This document shows positions 17,048-27,130 of a stretch of 64,000 bases of DNA, piece after piece. The DNA lies in the NCBI RefSeq assembly GCF_031312595.1, contig NZ_CP133592.1, positions 1,612,001 to 1,676,000 of the forward strand, read 5' to 3'. Source of the stretch: Methanolobus sediminis (GTDB lineage Archaea > Halobacteriota > Methanosarcinia > Methanosarcinales > Methanosarcinaceae). The notes under the pieces are model-generated. The model searched no databases and had not been told where the DNA came from. It was given only the letters and a program-made list of their open reading frames with translations. The stretch's first letter is position 1. Each line of letters opens with the position of its first letter. The translations under genes and the position numbers were made by a program.

Positions 17048-17870
17048 AGGTTCTTTTTAGCAACATGGCATCTCCTTCATTATCAGGACTTTCGCATATC
17101 AGCAGACCTTTTACCTTAAAGTCTTTAAGGGCGCGCATAAGTTCTGTATATTGAAGGTCAGAATCATCGAGATTCAGGTGATTTCTCTCACCTTTTTCGC
17201 TGTACTCAATACCTGAAACATGCATATGCATATCATCAAGTCCTTCCCTGCCAAGTTCATTCTCAACCAGCTCAAGTGTGGCCGAGAATTCCTCATAGCT
17301 GTTCTCAGCGCCATTGCTTCTTGCATGCAGGTGTGCAAAATCAATGCATGGAAGTACGTTCTCCAGTTCTGCTCCAAGCCTAACGTTTTCTTCAAGGCTT
17401 CCAAACTGTGTCCCCTTTCCTGTAGTTTCAGGCCGAAGTATTACTTCTATGCCTTCATCATTAAGCTTTGAACCCAGTTGTTCCAGCAATGAAAATACCT
17501 TTTCATAGACCTTCTCCGGTTTTTCTTTGTGATAATATGCAGGATGGAACACGATGTTCCTTGCACCGCAAAGACTCCCGATTCTGGATGACTTGTATAT
17601 CCTCTCGATACTGGCATCTATCTTTTCAGATTCCTGTGAGTTCAGGTTGATGTAATAAGGACCATGAACGCTCAGCGAGATATTTTCTTCATGTGATTTC
17701 TCCAGAACTTCAGCAGCAGTGGCTTCACCCATCTTGACCCCGCGGACAAATTCAAGTTCCATGCAGCCAAGTCCGAGTTCCTTCACCCTTTCAATACCTG
17801 AAATACTGTTTCTCTTCCTGGAACTCTTTGGTGTACCAGCAGTTCCAAAAAGCAGTCTGGATGGCTTCAT
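17034..17870 (-). CDS. Endonuclease IV-like TIM-barrel protein
   Basis: A 278-residue protein of the AP endonuclease family 2 / sugar isomerase-epimerase superfamily. Metal-ligand motifs appear in the expected order: SVHGPYYINL (about residues 67-76), NIVFHPAYYH (about 105-114), RPETTGK (about 146-152), CIDFAHLHA (about 174-182), MHMHVSG (about 213-219) and a terminal ICESP. These fit endonuclease IV, which cleaves DNA at abasic sites, although some archaeal relatives are isomerases. Its start overlaps the stop of the upstream 110-residue gene by one base (TAATG). Confidence 0.85.
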   Translation of the reverse strand: MKPSRLLFGTAGTPKSSRKRNSISGIERVKELGLGCMELEFVRGVKMGEATAAEVLEKSHEENISLSVHGPYYINLNSQESEKIDASIERIYKSSRIGSLCGARNIVFHPAYYHKEKPEKVYEKVFSLLEQLGSKLNDEGIEVILRPETTGKGTQFGSLEENVRLGAELENVLPCIDFAHLHARSNGAENSYEEFSATLELVENELGREGLDDMHMHVSGIEYSEKGERNHLNLDDSDLQYTELMRALKDFKVKGLLICESPDNEGDAMLLKRTYEGL

Positions 17871-18202
17871 TATGCCATTCCAAGCTTTGCTTTGAGTTCC
17901 TTCATCTTCTCAGTAGAGAGTCTCTCTTCAACCATCTCGATGAAAGTATCAACATCTTCCTCTTCAAGAGACCTGATGTCCTCTTTGCCTTCCAGTGCAA
18001 GCTGGAAAAGATATTCCATTTCTTCGGTGTCCAGTTTATCCATCCTTGCCCTGAAGTCATCGGCATCAACTGCTATTTTGTGGGATAGTGGCCTGAGGAT
18101 AAAGGGGTAGTTATGTCCTGAATTTGACATTGTGTTCCCGGCAAGTTCAGGTGCAAGCTTGTTAAAGATCTGATTGTCCATTTCGTTGAATACTCTTCCC
18201 AT
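17870..18202 (-). CDS. Conserved-looking hypothetical protein upstream of Nfo-like gene
   Basis: A 110-residue soluble protein, rich in acidic and Leu residues in its second half, which looks mostly helical (about residues 45-108). No recognised motif. The one-base TAATG overlap with the endonuclease IV-like gene implies translational coupling and possibly a related role in DNA maintenance, but this is inference from position only. Confidence 0.7.
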   Translation of the reverse strand: MGRVFNEMDNQIFNKLAPELAGNTMSNSGHNYPFILRPLSHKIAVDADDFRARMDKLDTEEMEYLFQLALEGKEDIRSLEEEDVDTFIEMVEERLSTEKMKELKAKLGMA

Positions 18203-18266
18203 GGACAGTAGTTGTAGAAAATAGTTTATAAAATTATGTTCCGAAAACCAGTGTCTTACAAGTACC

Positions 18267-18725
18267 TTATTTCAGGTGACCGTGGATGTCAATCTCACCG
18301 TGGGCTATTCTTGTAGAAGATATGGGTATTTTATCGTCAGCAAGCACAAAATCTACCCTGACAATCTCGATTTCCTTCATGCTTTCCTTAGTCCTGAGCT
18401 GGTTGATCTTCAATGCAACAGGATGTGTTTCCGGTGAAACTACAATGTAATCATAGTCTGCTTCAAGCGTTTTTCCGAAGGGCTCATTGAGTTCCAGTAT
18501 CGTATATTCCTGACCTTCTGAGATCTCATTGATGTATCCAAGAAGATTAGTCTTTCTGATATCATAATCAGGAACGTGCCGTGGACGCTTGTTTGCCATT
18601 TCATTGGATGTAAGTCCGATGTCTACAATTCCACTCTTTCCGGCAAGTTCGAATGCTTTGCGGATAAGTTCCTTGTGTCCGTCATGCAGGCATTCGAAAG
18701 TACCGCCTACTACTACTCTGGCCAT
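18267..18725 (-). CDS. coaD: Phosphopantetheine adenylyltransferase, archaeal type
   Basis: A 152-residue nucleotidyltransferase that converts 4'-phosphopantetheine and ATP to dephospho-CoA. The N-terminal motif GGTFECLHDGHKELI holds the HxGH signature and the C-terminal ISSTRI is the second ATP-binding motif. An in-frame upstream extension to 18800 exists, but the ATG at 18725 has an AAGGAAG ribosome binding site and puts the GGTF motif at the expected residue 6. It is divergent from radA with about 170 nt between starts; TATA-like TATATATA elements are present for each direction. Confidence 0.92.
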   Translation of the reverse strand: MARVVVGGTFECLHDGHKELIRKAFELAGKSGIVDIGLTSNEMANKRPRHVPDYDIRKTNLLGYINEISEGQEYTILELNEPFGKTLEADYDYIVVSPETHPVALKINQLRTKESMKEIEIVRVDFVLADDKIPISSTRIAHGEIDIHGHLK

Positions 18726-18891
18726 TGCTTCCTTAATGACTGGTTTTAATGATAAGTTTTGTCGTACACATGTCATGAATACTATATATAATACTTTCAC
18801 CTCGCTCTATTCAGCTATATATACTCAAAAATCAATTAGTTAATCGAATTGTGCACCAGAAGAAAACATGTGCACCCAGGAGTTAAGATAA

Positions 18892-19869
18892 ATGTCAGAA
18901 GTGTTATTGGAAGAACTGGACCATGTCGGTCCGGCGACCGCACAGAAACTAAAAGATGCCGGTTTCACAACCGTTGAAGCAATTGCTGTTTCTTCTCCGG
19001 CAGAACTTGCAACCGCAGCTGAAATTGGTGAATCCACTGCAGCAAAGATCATTCTTGCAGCCAGACAGTCGGCTGATATTGGTGGATTTGAGACCGGTGA
19101 TGTTGTGATGGAACGCAGGAAGCTTGTTGGTAAGCTTTCCACGGGATGTACCGAGTTCGATGAAATGATGGGCGGTGGTATAGACACTCAGGCAATTACT
19201 GAACTCTATGGCGAATTTGGTTCCGGTAAGACGCAGGTTGCACACCAGCTTGCTGTAAATGTACAATTGCCAAAGGAACAGGGCGGACTTAGCGGTTCTG
19301 TGATTATTATCGATACTGAGAATACCTTCAGACCTGAAAGAATAAAACAAATGGTTGAAGGTCTTTCTGAAAGATACGGTCAGGAATATGACCCTGAAGA
19401 ATTCCTCAAACACATCCATGTTGCACGTGCATACAATTCCAATCACCAGATACTGCTTGTAGATTCTGCAATGGAACTTGCAAATGAATTAAAGGACAGT
19501 GATATGCCTGTGAGACTTTTCATTGTGGATTCCCTGACGGCTCACTTCAGGGCAGAATACATCGGAAGGGGAACACTGGCAGACAGGCAGCAGAAACTTA
19601 ATAAACACCTGCATGGTCTGCAAAAATGTGGTGATCTCTATAATGCATCAGTAGTAGTTACAAATCAGGTTATGTCAAAACCTGATGCATTCTTTGGTGA
19701 TCCTACCAAACCGATCGGTGGACACATTGTGGGCCACACAGCAACTTTCAGGCTTTACCTGCGTAAATCCAAGGGTGATAAGAGAATAGTCAAACTAGTG
19801 GACTCTCCAAACCTTCCTGATGGTGAAGCTATTATTTCTGTAACCACTCCCGGTCTGCGTGATCCATAA
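18892..19869 (+). CDS. radA: DNA repair and recombination protein RadA
   Basis: The 325-residue archaeal RecA/Rad51 recombinase that forms filaments on single-stranded DNA and performs strand exchange. An N-terminal helix-hairpin-helix domain (about residues 5-60, [15 protein letters not shown]) precedes the ATPase core with Walker [10 protein letters not shown] (about 105-113) and Walker [14 protein letters not shown]-binding loops follow at [11 protein letters not shown] and [23 protein letters not shown] promoter lies about 75 nt upstream. A clear hairpin terminator follows. Confidence 0.97.
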   Translation: MSEVLLEELDHVGPATAQKLKDAGFTTVEAIAVSSPAELATAAEIGESTAAKIILAARQSADIGGFETGDVVMERRKLVGKLSTGCTEFDEMMGGGIDTQAITELYGEFGSGKTQVAHQLAVNVQLPKEQGGLSGSVIIIDTENTFRPERIKQMVEGLSERYGQEYDPEEFLKHIHVARAYNSNHQILLVDSAMELANELKDSDMPVRLFIVDSLTAHFRAEYIGRGTLADRQQKLNKHLHGLQKCGDLYNASVVVTNQVMSKPDAFFGDPTKPIGGHIVGHTATFRLYLRKSKGDKRIVKLVDSPNLPDGEAIISVTTPGLRDP

Positions 19870-19888
19870 TAATGGAAAAGAGTTAATG

Positions 19889-19926
19889 ATTCTCCTTTTT
19901 GGAGAATACTTCCCTGTCTTTTTTTT
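19889..19926 (+). terminator. radA terminator
   Basis: ATTCTCC-TTTTT-GGAGAAT forms a 7-bp stem, followed 10 nt later by a run of eight T residues. Confidence 0.7.
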
Positions 19927-20019
19927 AAGTCATATTTTTGTATTATATGTCTCTATACATGTTTTGTCTAATCATGAAATTACACCACTGAAAACACTTT
20001 TATCTCACATTGTCTTCTA

Positions 20020-20706
20020 ATGCTTATGACATTCAAGGCCATTGTAATTGACATCGATGGAACCATTACTCACAGGGATCGCAAGCTCAGTCTCAATGCT
20101 GCTGCAAAACTACGCACCCTTGATATTCCTGTTGTGATTGCCACAGGAAACGTACTCTGCTATGCCAAAGCTGCAGCCAAACTTGTAGGAGTATGCTGCA
20201 ATATAATAGCAGAGAATGGTGGTGTCATAGTTGATGGCTTTGATAATGAGCCAATAGTTTCTGATGTGATCCACGAGTGTGAGGAAGCCTACGAATTCCT
20301 TTCTTCCGAGTTCAATATGGAAAAGCTGGATTCAGTTCACAGAAAAACCGAAATAGTCCTCAGAAACAATTTTGATGTTGAAGAGGCACGTGTTATCTTG
20401 GGAACACATTTTCCTAACGTAGAAATTATAGATACGCATTTTGCCATACACATAAAGAGTAAAACGATTAACAAGGGAACAGGGCTTTTAAAAATGGCAG
20501 AGCTTATGGGTCTTGAAACCACTGATTTTGTAGCCATAGGTGATTCGATCAATGATCTGGAAATGCTTCAGGAGGCAGGATTTGCAGTTGCCGTAGGCAA
20601 TGCTGATGATTTCTTAAAAGACATTGCAGATTATGTCAGTGAAGCAAGTTATGGGGACGGCACAGTGGAAGCACTAGCTTATCTTCAATCAAGTAACTTG
20701 ATTTAA
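20020..20706 (+). CDS. Phosphoglycolate phosphatase, archaeal HAD type
   Basis: A 228-residue HAD-superfamily phosphatase of the Cof/archaeal PGPase type. Motif I is IDIDGTITH (about residues 10-18), motif II is PVVIATGN (about 38-45), motif III Lys lies in KTINKGTGL (about 149-157), and motif IV is AIGDSINDLEM (about 173-183). It is predicted to hydrolyse 2-phosphoglycolate, for example from DNA 3'-end repair. No ribosome binding site is visible; a TTTTAT element about 24 nt before the ATG suggests a leaderless mRNA. ATG at 20026 is an alternative start. Confidence 0.88.
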   Translation: MLMTFKAIVIDIDGTITHRDRKLSLNAAAKLRTLDIPVVIATGNVLCYAKAAAKLVGVCCNIIAENGGVIVDGFDNEPIVSDVIHECEEAYEFLSSEFNMEKLDSVHRKTEIVLRNNFDVEEARVILGTHFPNVEIIDTHFAIHIKSKTINKGTGLLKMAELMGLETTDFVAIGDSINDLEMLQEAGFAVAVGNADDFLKDIADYVSEASYGDGTVEALAYLQSSNLI

Positions 20707-20743
20707 TCAATCTGGTTAATGATTGTTAAAAAAGAATGTACAG

Positions 20744-20767
20744 GGCTGCAAGGCAATCTCTGCAGCC
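20744..20767. terminator. Hairpin between convergent pgp and PRC-barrel genes
   Basis: GGCTGCA-N10-TGCAGCC, a 7-bp perfect stem in the 68-nt gap between two convergent stop codons. Confidence 0.45.
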
Positions 20768-20774
20768 GGTGTGA

Positions 20775-21056
20775 TCATATTTCTACAGGTTCCGGGTTCA
20801 AGCCACGGGCTATATTTTTATCAACTACTATATAGTCCTTTATGGCCCTTACAGACTCAAAAGGCAGTAATATGTACTGCTCATCGGCCCTGTATTTGGA
20901 AGTATCAAGACTCATGTCCGGTTTAACTATAAGGTCAATTAGGTCTCCTGTCCTGATATCCATTACAATATTATATAATATGCCTATCTCCGTTCCATCT
21001 GTTGCCATTACCTGTTTGCTCGAAAGGTTTTTTGCAAAGACATTTGCCATTTTCAT
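20775..21056 (-). CDS. PRC-barrel protein, CdpB-like
   Basis: A 93-residue single PRC-barrel protein. The segments VFAKNLSSKQVMATDGTEIG, LYNIVMDIRTGDL and VRAIKDYIVVD match the short archaeal PRC-barrel proteins, including the haloarchaeal CdpB1/CdpB2 cell-division factors that link to SepF and FtsZ. That function is known for haloarchaea; here it is inference from similarity by eye. The ATG at 21056 is close to a GGGGCGA site, and the second ATG at 21050 has better spacing, so the start may be two codons later. Confidence 0.82.
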   Translation of the reverse strand: MKMANVFAKNLSSKQVMATDGTEIGILYNIVMDIRTGDLIDLIVKPDMSLDTSKYRADEQYILLPFESVRAIKDYIVVDKNIARGLNPEPVEI

Positions 21057-21098
21057 TCGCCCCTTGATATAATAATCACATCTAAATTTTTCATATAT

Positions 21099-23336
21099 TT
21101 ATCTGTATCCTATATAAGAACTTGCTTCTTCTTTCTTGATGCCGCCCTTGAACTGTGCCTGTATTTTCTCATAATAATCTACCAGATTCTCGGACAGTGT
21201 GGGTCTGACCTTATTAAGAGCTTCTCTGAAGTACTTCATACTAACAGTTTCGGCATCAAAGTTCTCTCTCAGTGAAAGCATTACAGCTTCTCGGCATACT
21301 GCTTCAATGTCTGCCCCTACAAATCCTTCTGTCATGGTTGCAAGTTCATCAATTGTAACGTCATCTCCAAGAGGAATGTTCTTTGAATGGATCTTGAATA
21401 TCTGTTTTCTTCCGGAATAGGTGGACTGTCCAACAAGAACCATCCTGTCAAATCTTCCGGATCTCAAAAGTGCAGGGTCAATTATGTCCGGTCTGTTGGT
21501 TGCGGCAATCACTACTATTTCCTTCAACGGCTCAAGACCATCCAGCTCTGTCAGAAGCTGGTTCACTACTCTTTCTGAGACCTTTGAATCCTCTGACATA
21601 GCACTTCTCATCGGTGCAATAGAATCTATCTCATCAAAGAATACAATACATGGAGCTACCTGTCTTGCTTTCTTGAATGTCTCCCTGATGGCCTTTTCAG
21701 ATTCTCCTACCCATTTGGACAGCATCTGCGGTCCTTTTACACTAATAAAGTTGGCATTTGACTCATTCGCAACAGCCTGGGCCATCAGTGTTTTACCGGT
21801 TCCGGGTGGTCCGAATAGCAGAACTCCCTTAGGAGGTTTGATTCCCATGGTCACAAACCTGTCAGGTCTTGTGAGCGGCCATTCCACAGCTTCTTTGATC
21901 TCCTGCTTGGCTTTGTCCAGTCCTCCGACATCATCCCATCTGACATCAGGAACCTCTACAAGCACTTCTCTCATCGCCGAAGGCTCTATTTCTCTCAGTG
22001 CATTCTCAAAGTCATCCTTACAGACAACAATGGTGTCCAGTATCTCCTGCGGGATGTCTTCATCTTCAAGATTGATATCAGGCAGTGCTCTTCTCAAAGA
22101 GCGCATTGCAGCTTCCTGGACAAGCGCCAGAAGGTCTGCCCCTACAAATGCCTGTGTGTGTTTTGCGATATAGTCAAGGAACTCGTCGTCAACATCTTCT
22201 GCAAGAGGTACACCACGTGTGTGAATCTGCATGATTTCCAGACGGTCATCGGTATCAGGGACTCCTATCTCGATTTCCCTGTCAAATCTTCCTGGTCTTC
22301 TGAGTGCCGGGTCGATTGCATCAACACGGTTTGTAGCACCTATTACAACGACCTGTCCTCTTTCCTCAAGGCCGTCCATCATTGTAAGCAACTGAGCTAC
22401 AACTCTGCGCTCAACTTCTCCGGTGACGTTCTGTCTTTTTGGTGCAATAGAATCTATCTCATCAATAAATATGATTGAAGGTGCGTCATCCTCAGCTTCC
22501 TCGAATATCTTACGGATGCGCTCTTCGCTCTCTCCGTAGTATTTACCCATGATCTCAGGGCCTGCAATATAGAGGAAGTTTGCTCTTGACTCATTTGCAA
22601 CTGCTTTTGCAATAAGTGTTTTACCTGTTCCCGGTGGTCCGTAGAGAATAATTCCCTTTGGAGGTTCGATATTAAGTCTCTGGAATAGTTCAGGGTGCTT
22701 GAGTGGAAGCTCTATCATTTCCCTGACACGCTGTATCTCTGAACCGAGTCCGCCAATATCTTCGTAGGTAACTCCACGGGTCGCACCGTCATAACCACGA
22801 ACAGGTTTCTGGCGAAGTTCGATTTCAGTGAACTCTCCTATTATGAGGATCTCTTCTTTAGGATCAGTTTCAACGGCGATAAGTGGAATTGCCTGTCCGC
22901 CACCCATCTGGCTGGTCATAGGCTGTGTCATTGAACTTATGATAGGGATGATGTCGCCTTCCACCAGTGGGCGTTTCATTATGTTACGTTTGATTATCTC
23001 GCTTATGTGGTCTCCATATTCCATGGAAACTCCTTCAGGAGGTGCCAGAATTACTTTTGTGGCCGTAACTACTTCCGCTTTTCTTACGGTGATCCTTTCA
23101 CCAATTCCAACTCCGGCGTTCTGCCTGATAAAACCGTCAATCCTGACAATTCCCTGTCCCCAGTCCTGCCTTTCAGCCCTCCATACTTTGGCTGCTGTTT
23201 TCCTTTTTCCTTCTATCTCAACTATATCTCCGGGAGATAGTTGCAGGCTTAGGAGTGTTGTAGGATCCAGACGTATAATTCCTCTTCCAAAATCGTTAGG
23301 GTGAGCTTTTTCAACTTTTATCTGAACTTCATCCAT
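21099..23336 (-). CDS. AAA+ ATPase Cdc48/VCP-like
   Basis: A 745-residue archaeal p97 homologue: an N-terminal double-psi/barrel domain (about residues 1-180) and two AAA modules. D1 has GPPGTGKTL and [14 protein letters not shown], and D2 repeats GPPGTGKTL with [14 protein letters not shown]. Arg fingers and sensor motifs (GATNR, AATNRPD) are present in both. It unfolds proteins for the proteasome and remodels complexes. The frame opens at 23366, but [19 protein letters not shown] from 23336 is the usual N-terminus. The protein ends in IGYR, near but not exactly the HbYX proteasome-docking form. Confidence 0.95.
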   Translation of the reverse strand: MDEVQIKVEKAHPNDFGRGIIRLDPTTLLSLQLSPGDIVEIEGKRKTAAKVWRAERQDWGQGIVRIDGFIRQNAGVGIGERITVRKAEVVTATKVILAPPEGVSMEYGDHISEIIKRNIMKRPLVEGDIIPIISSMTQPMTSQMGGGQAIPLIAVETDPKEEILIIGEFTEIELRQKPVRGYDGATRGVTYEDIGGLGSEIQRVREMIELPLKHPELFQRLNIEPPKGIILYGPPGTGKTLIAKAVANESRANFLYIAGPEIMGKYYGESEERIRKIFEEAEDDAPSIIFIDEIDSIAPKRQNVTGEVERRVVAQLLTMMDGLEERGQVVVIGATNRVDAIDPALRRPGRFDREIEIGVPDTDDRLEIMQIHTRGVPLAEDVDDEFLDYIAKHTQAFVGADLLALVQEAAMRSLRRALPDINLEDEDIPQEILDTIVVCKDDFENALREIEPSAMREVLVEVPDVRWDDVGGLDKAKQEIKEAVEWPLTRPDRFVTMGIKPPKGVLLFGPPGTGKTLMAQAVANESNANFISVKGPQMLSKWVGESEKAIRETFKKARQVAPCIVFFDEIDSIAPMRSAMSEDSKVSERVVNQLLTELDGLEPLKEIVVIAATNRPDIIDPALLRSGRFDRMVLVGQSTYSGRKQIFKIHSKNIPLGDDVTIDELATMTEGFVGADIEAVCREAVMLSLRENFDAETVSMKYFREALNKVRPTLSENLVDYYEKIQAQFKGGIKKEEASSYIGYR

Positions 23337-23589
23337 TGTATTCATCCCAAAAATTACTCTGAACAAACTGTGAGCTTGTGATTTATAACTATCTATTTTA
23401 TTCTAAAGAATAAATAAGATATGGTTTCTGCATTGATTCTGTTTCAGACTGAGAAGTTTTAAATATCTGTTGTGTATAAGTAACGCTGTAAGATTTGATA
23501 CAATTCTGGATTCATTGATATTACATTTTTATCGTGGTTTTCTCAGTGTGGTTTCTTATCTTAGTTTGAATTAAAGGACGTGTATTATT

Positions 23590-23802
23590 TTGTTTAATAA
23601 CAATGACAGAGAATCAACAGCTCCTGTAGATGTTGGCGAGACATACGAAGTAACAATTGAAGACCTTGCAAGAGAAGGAGACGGCATCGCCAGGATCGAA
23701 GGCTTTGTAATCTTTGTGCCTGACACCCAGGTCGGTGACACTGTAAATATCAAGATCACAAGAGTACTGCGCAAATTCGGATTTGCAGAAAAGGAAGAAT
23801 AA
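23590..23802 (+). CDS. TRAM-domain RNA-binding protein
   Basis: A 70-residue protein made almost entirely of one TRAM domain (about residues 13-66: VGETYEVTIEDLAREGDGIARI, then FVIFVPDTQVGDTVNIKI). Stand-alone TRAM proteins of methanogens act as RNA chaperones, some of them cold-induced in Methanococcoides. The start appears to be TTG at 23590, with AAAGGACG about 11 nt upstream; there is no in-frame ATG at a suitable place. A strong hairpin follows directly. Confidence 0.88.
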   Translation: MFNNNDRESTAPVDVGETYEVTIEDLAREGDGIARIEGFVIFVPDTQVGDTVNIKITRVLRKFGFAEKEE

Positions 23803-23809
23803 ATCTATT

Positions 23810-23832
23810 AAGAATGGTTTTTTACCATTCTT
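23810..23832 (+). terminator. Terminator after the TRAM gene
   Basis: AAGAATGGT-TTTTT-ACCATTCTT forms a perfect 9-bp stem, followed by T-rich sequence. Confidence 0.65.
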
Positions 23833-23973
23833 CTTTACTTTTATCCGGTTATTACCGGAATACTATTTCTCTCAGTTACTTTGTTTTAAAAAAGCTGCTA
23901 ATATGCAGTCATATTGTTGTTATTAGAAGCTATTAGAAATCAGGATTTGAAAAAAAGTAATTGTTGATGATGG

Positions 23974-26121
23974 TTACTCCATCATCAAATTCATAAGGCT
24001 TTCTCTTGCCTCTTTAATCTCTTCAAGGGTTAATTCTGTCTTTGAATCGCCTATCTGGATGCTCAGTGTGTTTCCACCAACCGTGCCAATGACAGTGTAT
24101 GGCAGTTCTCCAAGCATTTCCTTGACAACATCCGGTTCGGAAGTTGCTATCAGTGCTCTGGCATATGATTCAGAGAACAGGATATCATCAGTTCTTAAGC
24201 CCTCTGCAACACCGCTAAGGTCGACTTCAGCACCTGTCTTCTCACACATTTCTGCAAGTGCGACTGCAATTCCACCAAGTGATACATCGTGTGATGCAGT
24301 AATCTTTTCACTCTCTGCAAGGCTGATAAGTGCATCTATAACCGCAGTTACGTTCTCAGGGACCTGTGGAGCCTTTCCATCCATTTTCTTTCCTATAATG
24401 TTATAGTACTCAGAACCTCCAAGCTCATCGGATGTGCTTCCGACCAGAATTATTGTGTCGCCATTATTTGAGAACACTCCTGCCGGTGCTTTTGTCACAT
24501 TTTTGATGTAACCTGCAAGTCCGATTGATGGTGTTGGGACAATTGCTGTCTTAAATTCACCACTTTCATTGTACAGGGAAACATTTCCGCCGACAACAGG
24601 TATTGACAGGTCTCTTGCAGCATCTCCAAGCCCGAGAATTGCGTGCTTGAACTGCCAGTAAATGTCAGGCCTCTCAGGGTTTCCGAAGTTAAGACAATCG
24701 ACAATTGCGATTCCGCGTGCACCTTTTACTGCAAGGTTCATTGCATTTTCAACAACTGTTCCTTTTCCACCTGCATATGGGTCAAGGAGCGTATGTCTTG
24801 GATTGCATCCGCATGAAAGTGCAATTCCTTCCTTTCCATCGATTCTCAGTATACCTGCATCATCGCCTGGTTTTGTAACAGTCCTTACCTGTACTTCATG
24901 GTCGTACTGTCTGTAGATCCATCTCTTTGATGCTACATTGTGTGATGACAATACATCGATAATTGCCTGTTTGATGTCTGCCGGAAATTCCGGTTTATCT
25001 CCAATATCACGTTCCTGCGGAGCAGTTGATGGGCGCTCAAAGGTTGGTGCACCTTCGGTCAGGAGCTTGACTGGGATGTCTGCTGCAATCTCTCCCTGGA
25101 ATTCTACTGTATAGTTAAGTTCCTCAGTGAGTTCACCGATCATACTTCCGTTAAGGTCGTATTTCTTTGCAATTTCAAGGACCGCATCAACATTTTCAGG
25201 TTCAACTTCAAGGAGCATACGTTCCTGTGACTCTGCGATGAGTATTTCGTAAGGGGTCATGCCGCTTTCACGAAGAATGACATTGTCTGCAATGATCTTC
25301 ATTCCAAGGTTACCCTTTGCTGCCATTTCTGAACTTGCACCGGCAAGTCCTGCTGCCCCAAGGTCTCTGCATGATTTTACGTATCCTTTTCCAATGGCTT
25401 CAAGTGTTGCTTCTATAACGAGTTTCTCTGTGAACGGATCTCCGATCTGGATACTTGGCCTGTCTTCTGCTTCTGAATCTTCAGAAAGGTCTCTTGATGC
25501 GAATGATGCTCCGCCAAGTCCGTCTCTTCCTGTGGTGGAACCCATAAGGACAAGCTTGTTACCTGCTTTCTGTGAGCATGCGGTCACAACATCCTTTTCG
25601 CGGGCAAGTCCCACTGCAACCACATTTACAAGAGGGTTTCCACTGTATGATTCGTCAAAGAATGCCTCTCCACGTACAACCGGCACACCGATGCAGTTTC
25701 CGTATCCTGCAATTCCTTCAATGATGTGTTCAAAAAGATAGAGGTTCTTCGGGTTATTAAGCGGACCAAAGTAGAGTGGGTCCATAAGTGCAATTGGTCT
25801 TGCTCCCATTGAAATAATGTCACGCACAATTCCGCCAACACCTGTTGCTGCACCGTTGTATGGGTCAACATATGATGGGTGATTGTGGCTCTCCATTCCT
25901 ATTGCGAGCACCCATCCGTTTCCAAAGCTGATAATTGCTGCATCGTCACCAGGACCGATTATAACCTTGTCTCCGGTGGTTGTAAATGTTTTAAGCAGGG
26001 GTGCGCTTGAGCGGTATGAGCAGTGCTCACTCCACAGGTTAAGGAAGCATCCCTGTTCTACGAGATTAGGTTCTCTTCCCATTTTCTCTGTTATGATCTT
26101 TAAGTCATCTTCAGGTAACAT
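23974..26121 (-). CDS. purL: Phosphoribosylformylglycinamidine synthase subunit PurL
   Basis: A 715-residue small-type PurL that, with PurQ and PurS, makes FGAM from FGAR, ATP and glutamine in purine synthesis. The N-terminus has [14 protein letters not shown], then [11 protein letters not shown]-like [25 protein letters not shown] signature segments, and the duplicated AIR-synthase-like halves ([13 protein letters not shown] and [13 protein letters not shown] regions) are visible. Its length is typical of the archaeal/Gram-positive form. purQ and purS are not adjacent, but purC lies at 33.6 kb. Confidence 0.96.
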   Translation of the reverse strand: MLPEDDLKIITEKMGREPNLVEQGCFLNLWSEHCSYRSSAPLLKTFTTTGDKVIIGPGDDAAIISFGNGWVLAIGMESHNHPSYVDPYNGAATGVGGIVRDIISMGARPIALMDPLYFGPLNNPKNLYLFEHIIEGIAGYGNCIGVPVVRGEAFFDESYSGNPLVNVVAVGLAREKDVVTACSQKAGNKLVLMGSTTGRDGLGGASFASRDLSEDSEAEDRPSIQIGDPFTEKLVIEATLEAIGKGYVKSCRDLGAAGLAGASSEMAAKGNLGMKIIADNVILRESGMTPYEILIAESQERMLLEVEPENVDAVLEIAKKYDLNGSMIGELTEELNYTVEFQGEIAADIPVKLLTEGAPTFERPSTAPQERDIGDKPEFPADIKQAIIDVLSSHNVASKRWIYRQYDHEVQVRTVTKPGDDAGILRIDGKEGIALSCGCNPRHTLLDPYAGGKGTVVENAMNLAVKGARGIAIVDCLNFGNPERPDIYWQFKHAILGLGDAARDLSIPVVGGNVSLYNESGEFKTAIVPTPSIGLAGYIKNVTKAPAGVFSNNGDTIILVGSTSDELGGSEYYNIIGKKMDGKAPQVPENVTAVIDALISLAESEKITASHDVSLGGIAVALAEMCEKTGAEVDLSGVAEGLRTDDILFSESYARALIATSEPDVVKEMLGELPYTVIGTVGGNTLSIQIGDSKTELTLEEIKEARESLMNLMME

Positions 26122-26261
26122 CTATGTTCCTCGGTAGTTGAGTATTATTATAATATGGTGATTCTATCAGGGCTTTAAAGAACCCGGAATGTAATAAACA
26201 TTTCTTTAAACAGGTTTTAACATCTGTATGTATCTATCCATTCCATGCAGCTCTTCAGTGC

Positions 26262-26621
26262 CTAATGACATTGATTTTCAAATTCAAATGTATCGCCAGG
26301 TTTAATCCCTAATTTTTCAGATTTTCCGTGGGATGTTTCAATGATGTATTTTACCTTTCCTTCGCAGGAGCAAGTACCAATCCATGCTTTCAGACTGGAT
26401 GTTTTTATGACCTTTTTCTTATCGTCAAGGAAAATAGCATCAATTGGATAAGTGACAAATAGCATATGCAACGAAATTCTCTGGGCTTTCTTCATTACAA
26501 ATACAAGGGCATAGTTGTCAGGTATCCTCTTACTGAACATAAGCCCCTTGATATGCTTTAGGATGTTGCAGGCAAAATCAACGTCCGTTGCTACTTCTTT
26601 ACCATTAGATTTTAATATCAT
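26262..26621 (-). CDS. DUF192 family protein
   Basis: A 119-residue DUF192 protein: LKHIKGLMFSKRIPDNYALVFVM (about residues 27-49), the SLHMLFVTYPIDAIFLD core (about 55-71) and a GIKPGD motif near the C-terminus. The family is a small beta-rich domain of unknown function, often exported. This copy lacks a signal peptide and has a Cys pair (CSCEG) in the middle. It appears to be a single-gene unit, divergent from the eIF1 gene. Confidence 0.85.
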   Translation of the reverse strand: MILKSNGKEVATDVDFACNILKHIKGLMFSKRIPDNYALVFVMKKAQRISLHMLFVTYPIDAIFLDDKKKVIKTSSLKAWIGTCSCEGKVKYIIETSHGKSEKLGIKPGDTFEFENQCH

Positions 26622-26705
26622 CGAAGTTTTACTCTATTCATCTATTTAATTAAATGCATATGGAGTGTTTAAAATAGATAATAATGTCGGAGGAAATACC
26701 ACAAG

Positions 26706-27014
26706 ATGAGTTCAGAAATGTGTTCAGTCTGCGGATTGCCAAGGGAACTTTGCATTTGCGAAGAAGTGGCAAAAGAGCAGCAAAGAATAATTGTCAAAGT
26801 AAATAGAAGAAGGTACGGTAAAGAAGTAACAGTCGTAGAGGGTTTTGATGCCCACGAAATCGATCTTCATGAGCTTTCTACTTACCTGAAATCTAAATTT
26901 GCATGCGGTGGAACTGTAAAAGGAAATTCTGTTGAACTTCAGGGAAATCACCTGAGCCGCATGAAAGATGTTCTTATTGAAAAAGGGTTTTCTCCAGATC
27001 AGATCAAGGATTAA
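26706..27014 (+). CDS. Translation initiation factor 1-like SUI1 protein with zinc knuckle
   Basis: A 102-residue aIF1/SUI1 protein that promotes accurate start-codon selection on the small ribosomal subunit. A Cys cluster at the N-terminus ([13 protein letters not shown], about residues 6-18) can bind zinc. The SUI1 domain follows with [33 protein letters not shown] and a C-terminal LIEKGF. A GGAGG site lies about 12 nt before the ATG at 26706; the in-frame ATG at 26718 is possible. A long hairpin with a T-tract follows. Confidence 0.93.
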   Translation: MSSEMCSVCGLPRELCICEEVAKEQQRIIVKVNRRRYGKEVTVVEGFDAHEIDLHELSTYLKSKFACGGTVKGNSVELQGNHLSRMKDVLIEKGFSPDQIKD

Positions 27015-27024
27015 TACTATTCTC

Positions 27025-27053
27025 ACGTGTGTGGACAGACCACACATGTTTTT
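27025..27053 (+). terminator. Terminator after the SUI1 gene
   Basis: ACGTGTGTGG-ACAGA-CCACACATGT makes a 10-bp stem with one G-T wobble, followed by T residues. Confidence 0.7.
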
Positions 27054-27130
27054 AACGGCACTTAAGCTGATTATGTTCTCTAGCATACTTGCTGAAGGAT
27101 ATTTATTTATTGAAGTCTTCTCTTCTTATA

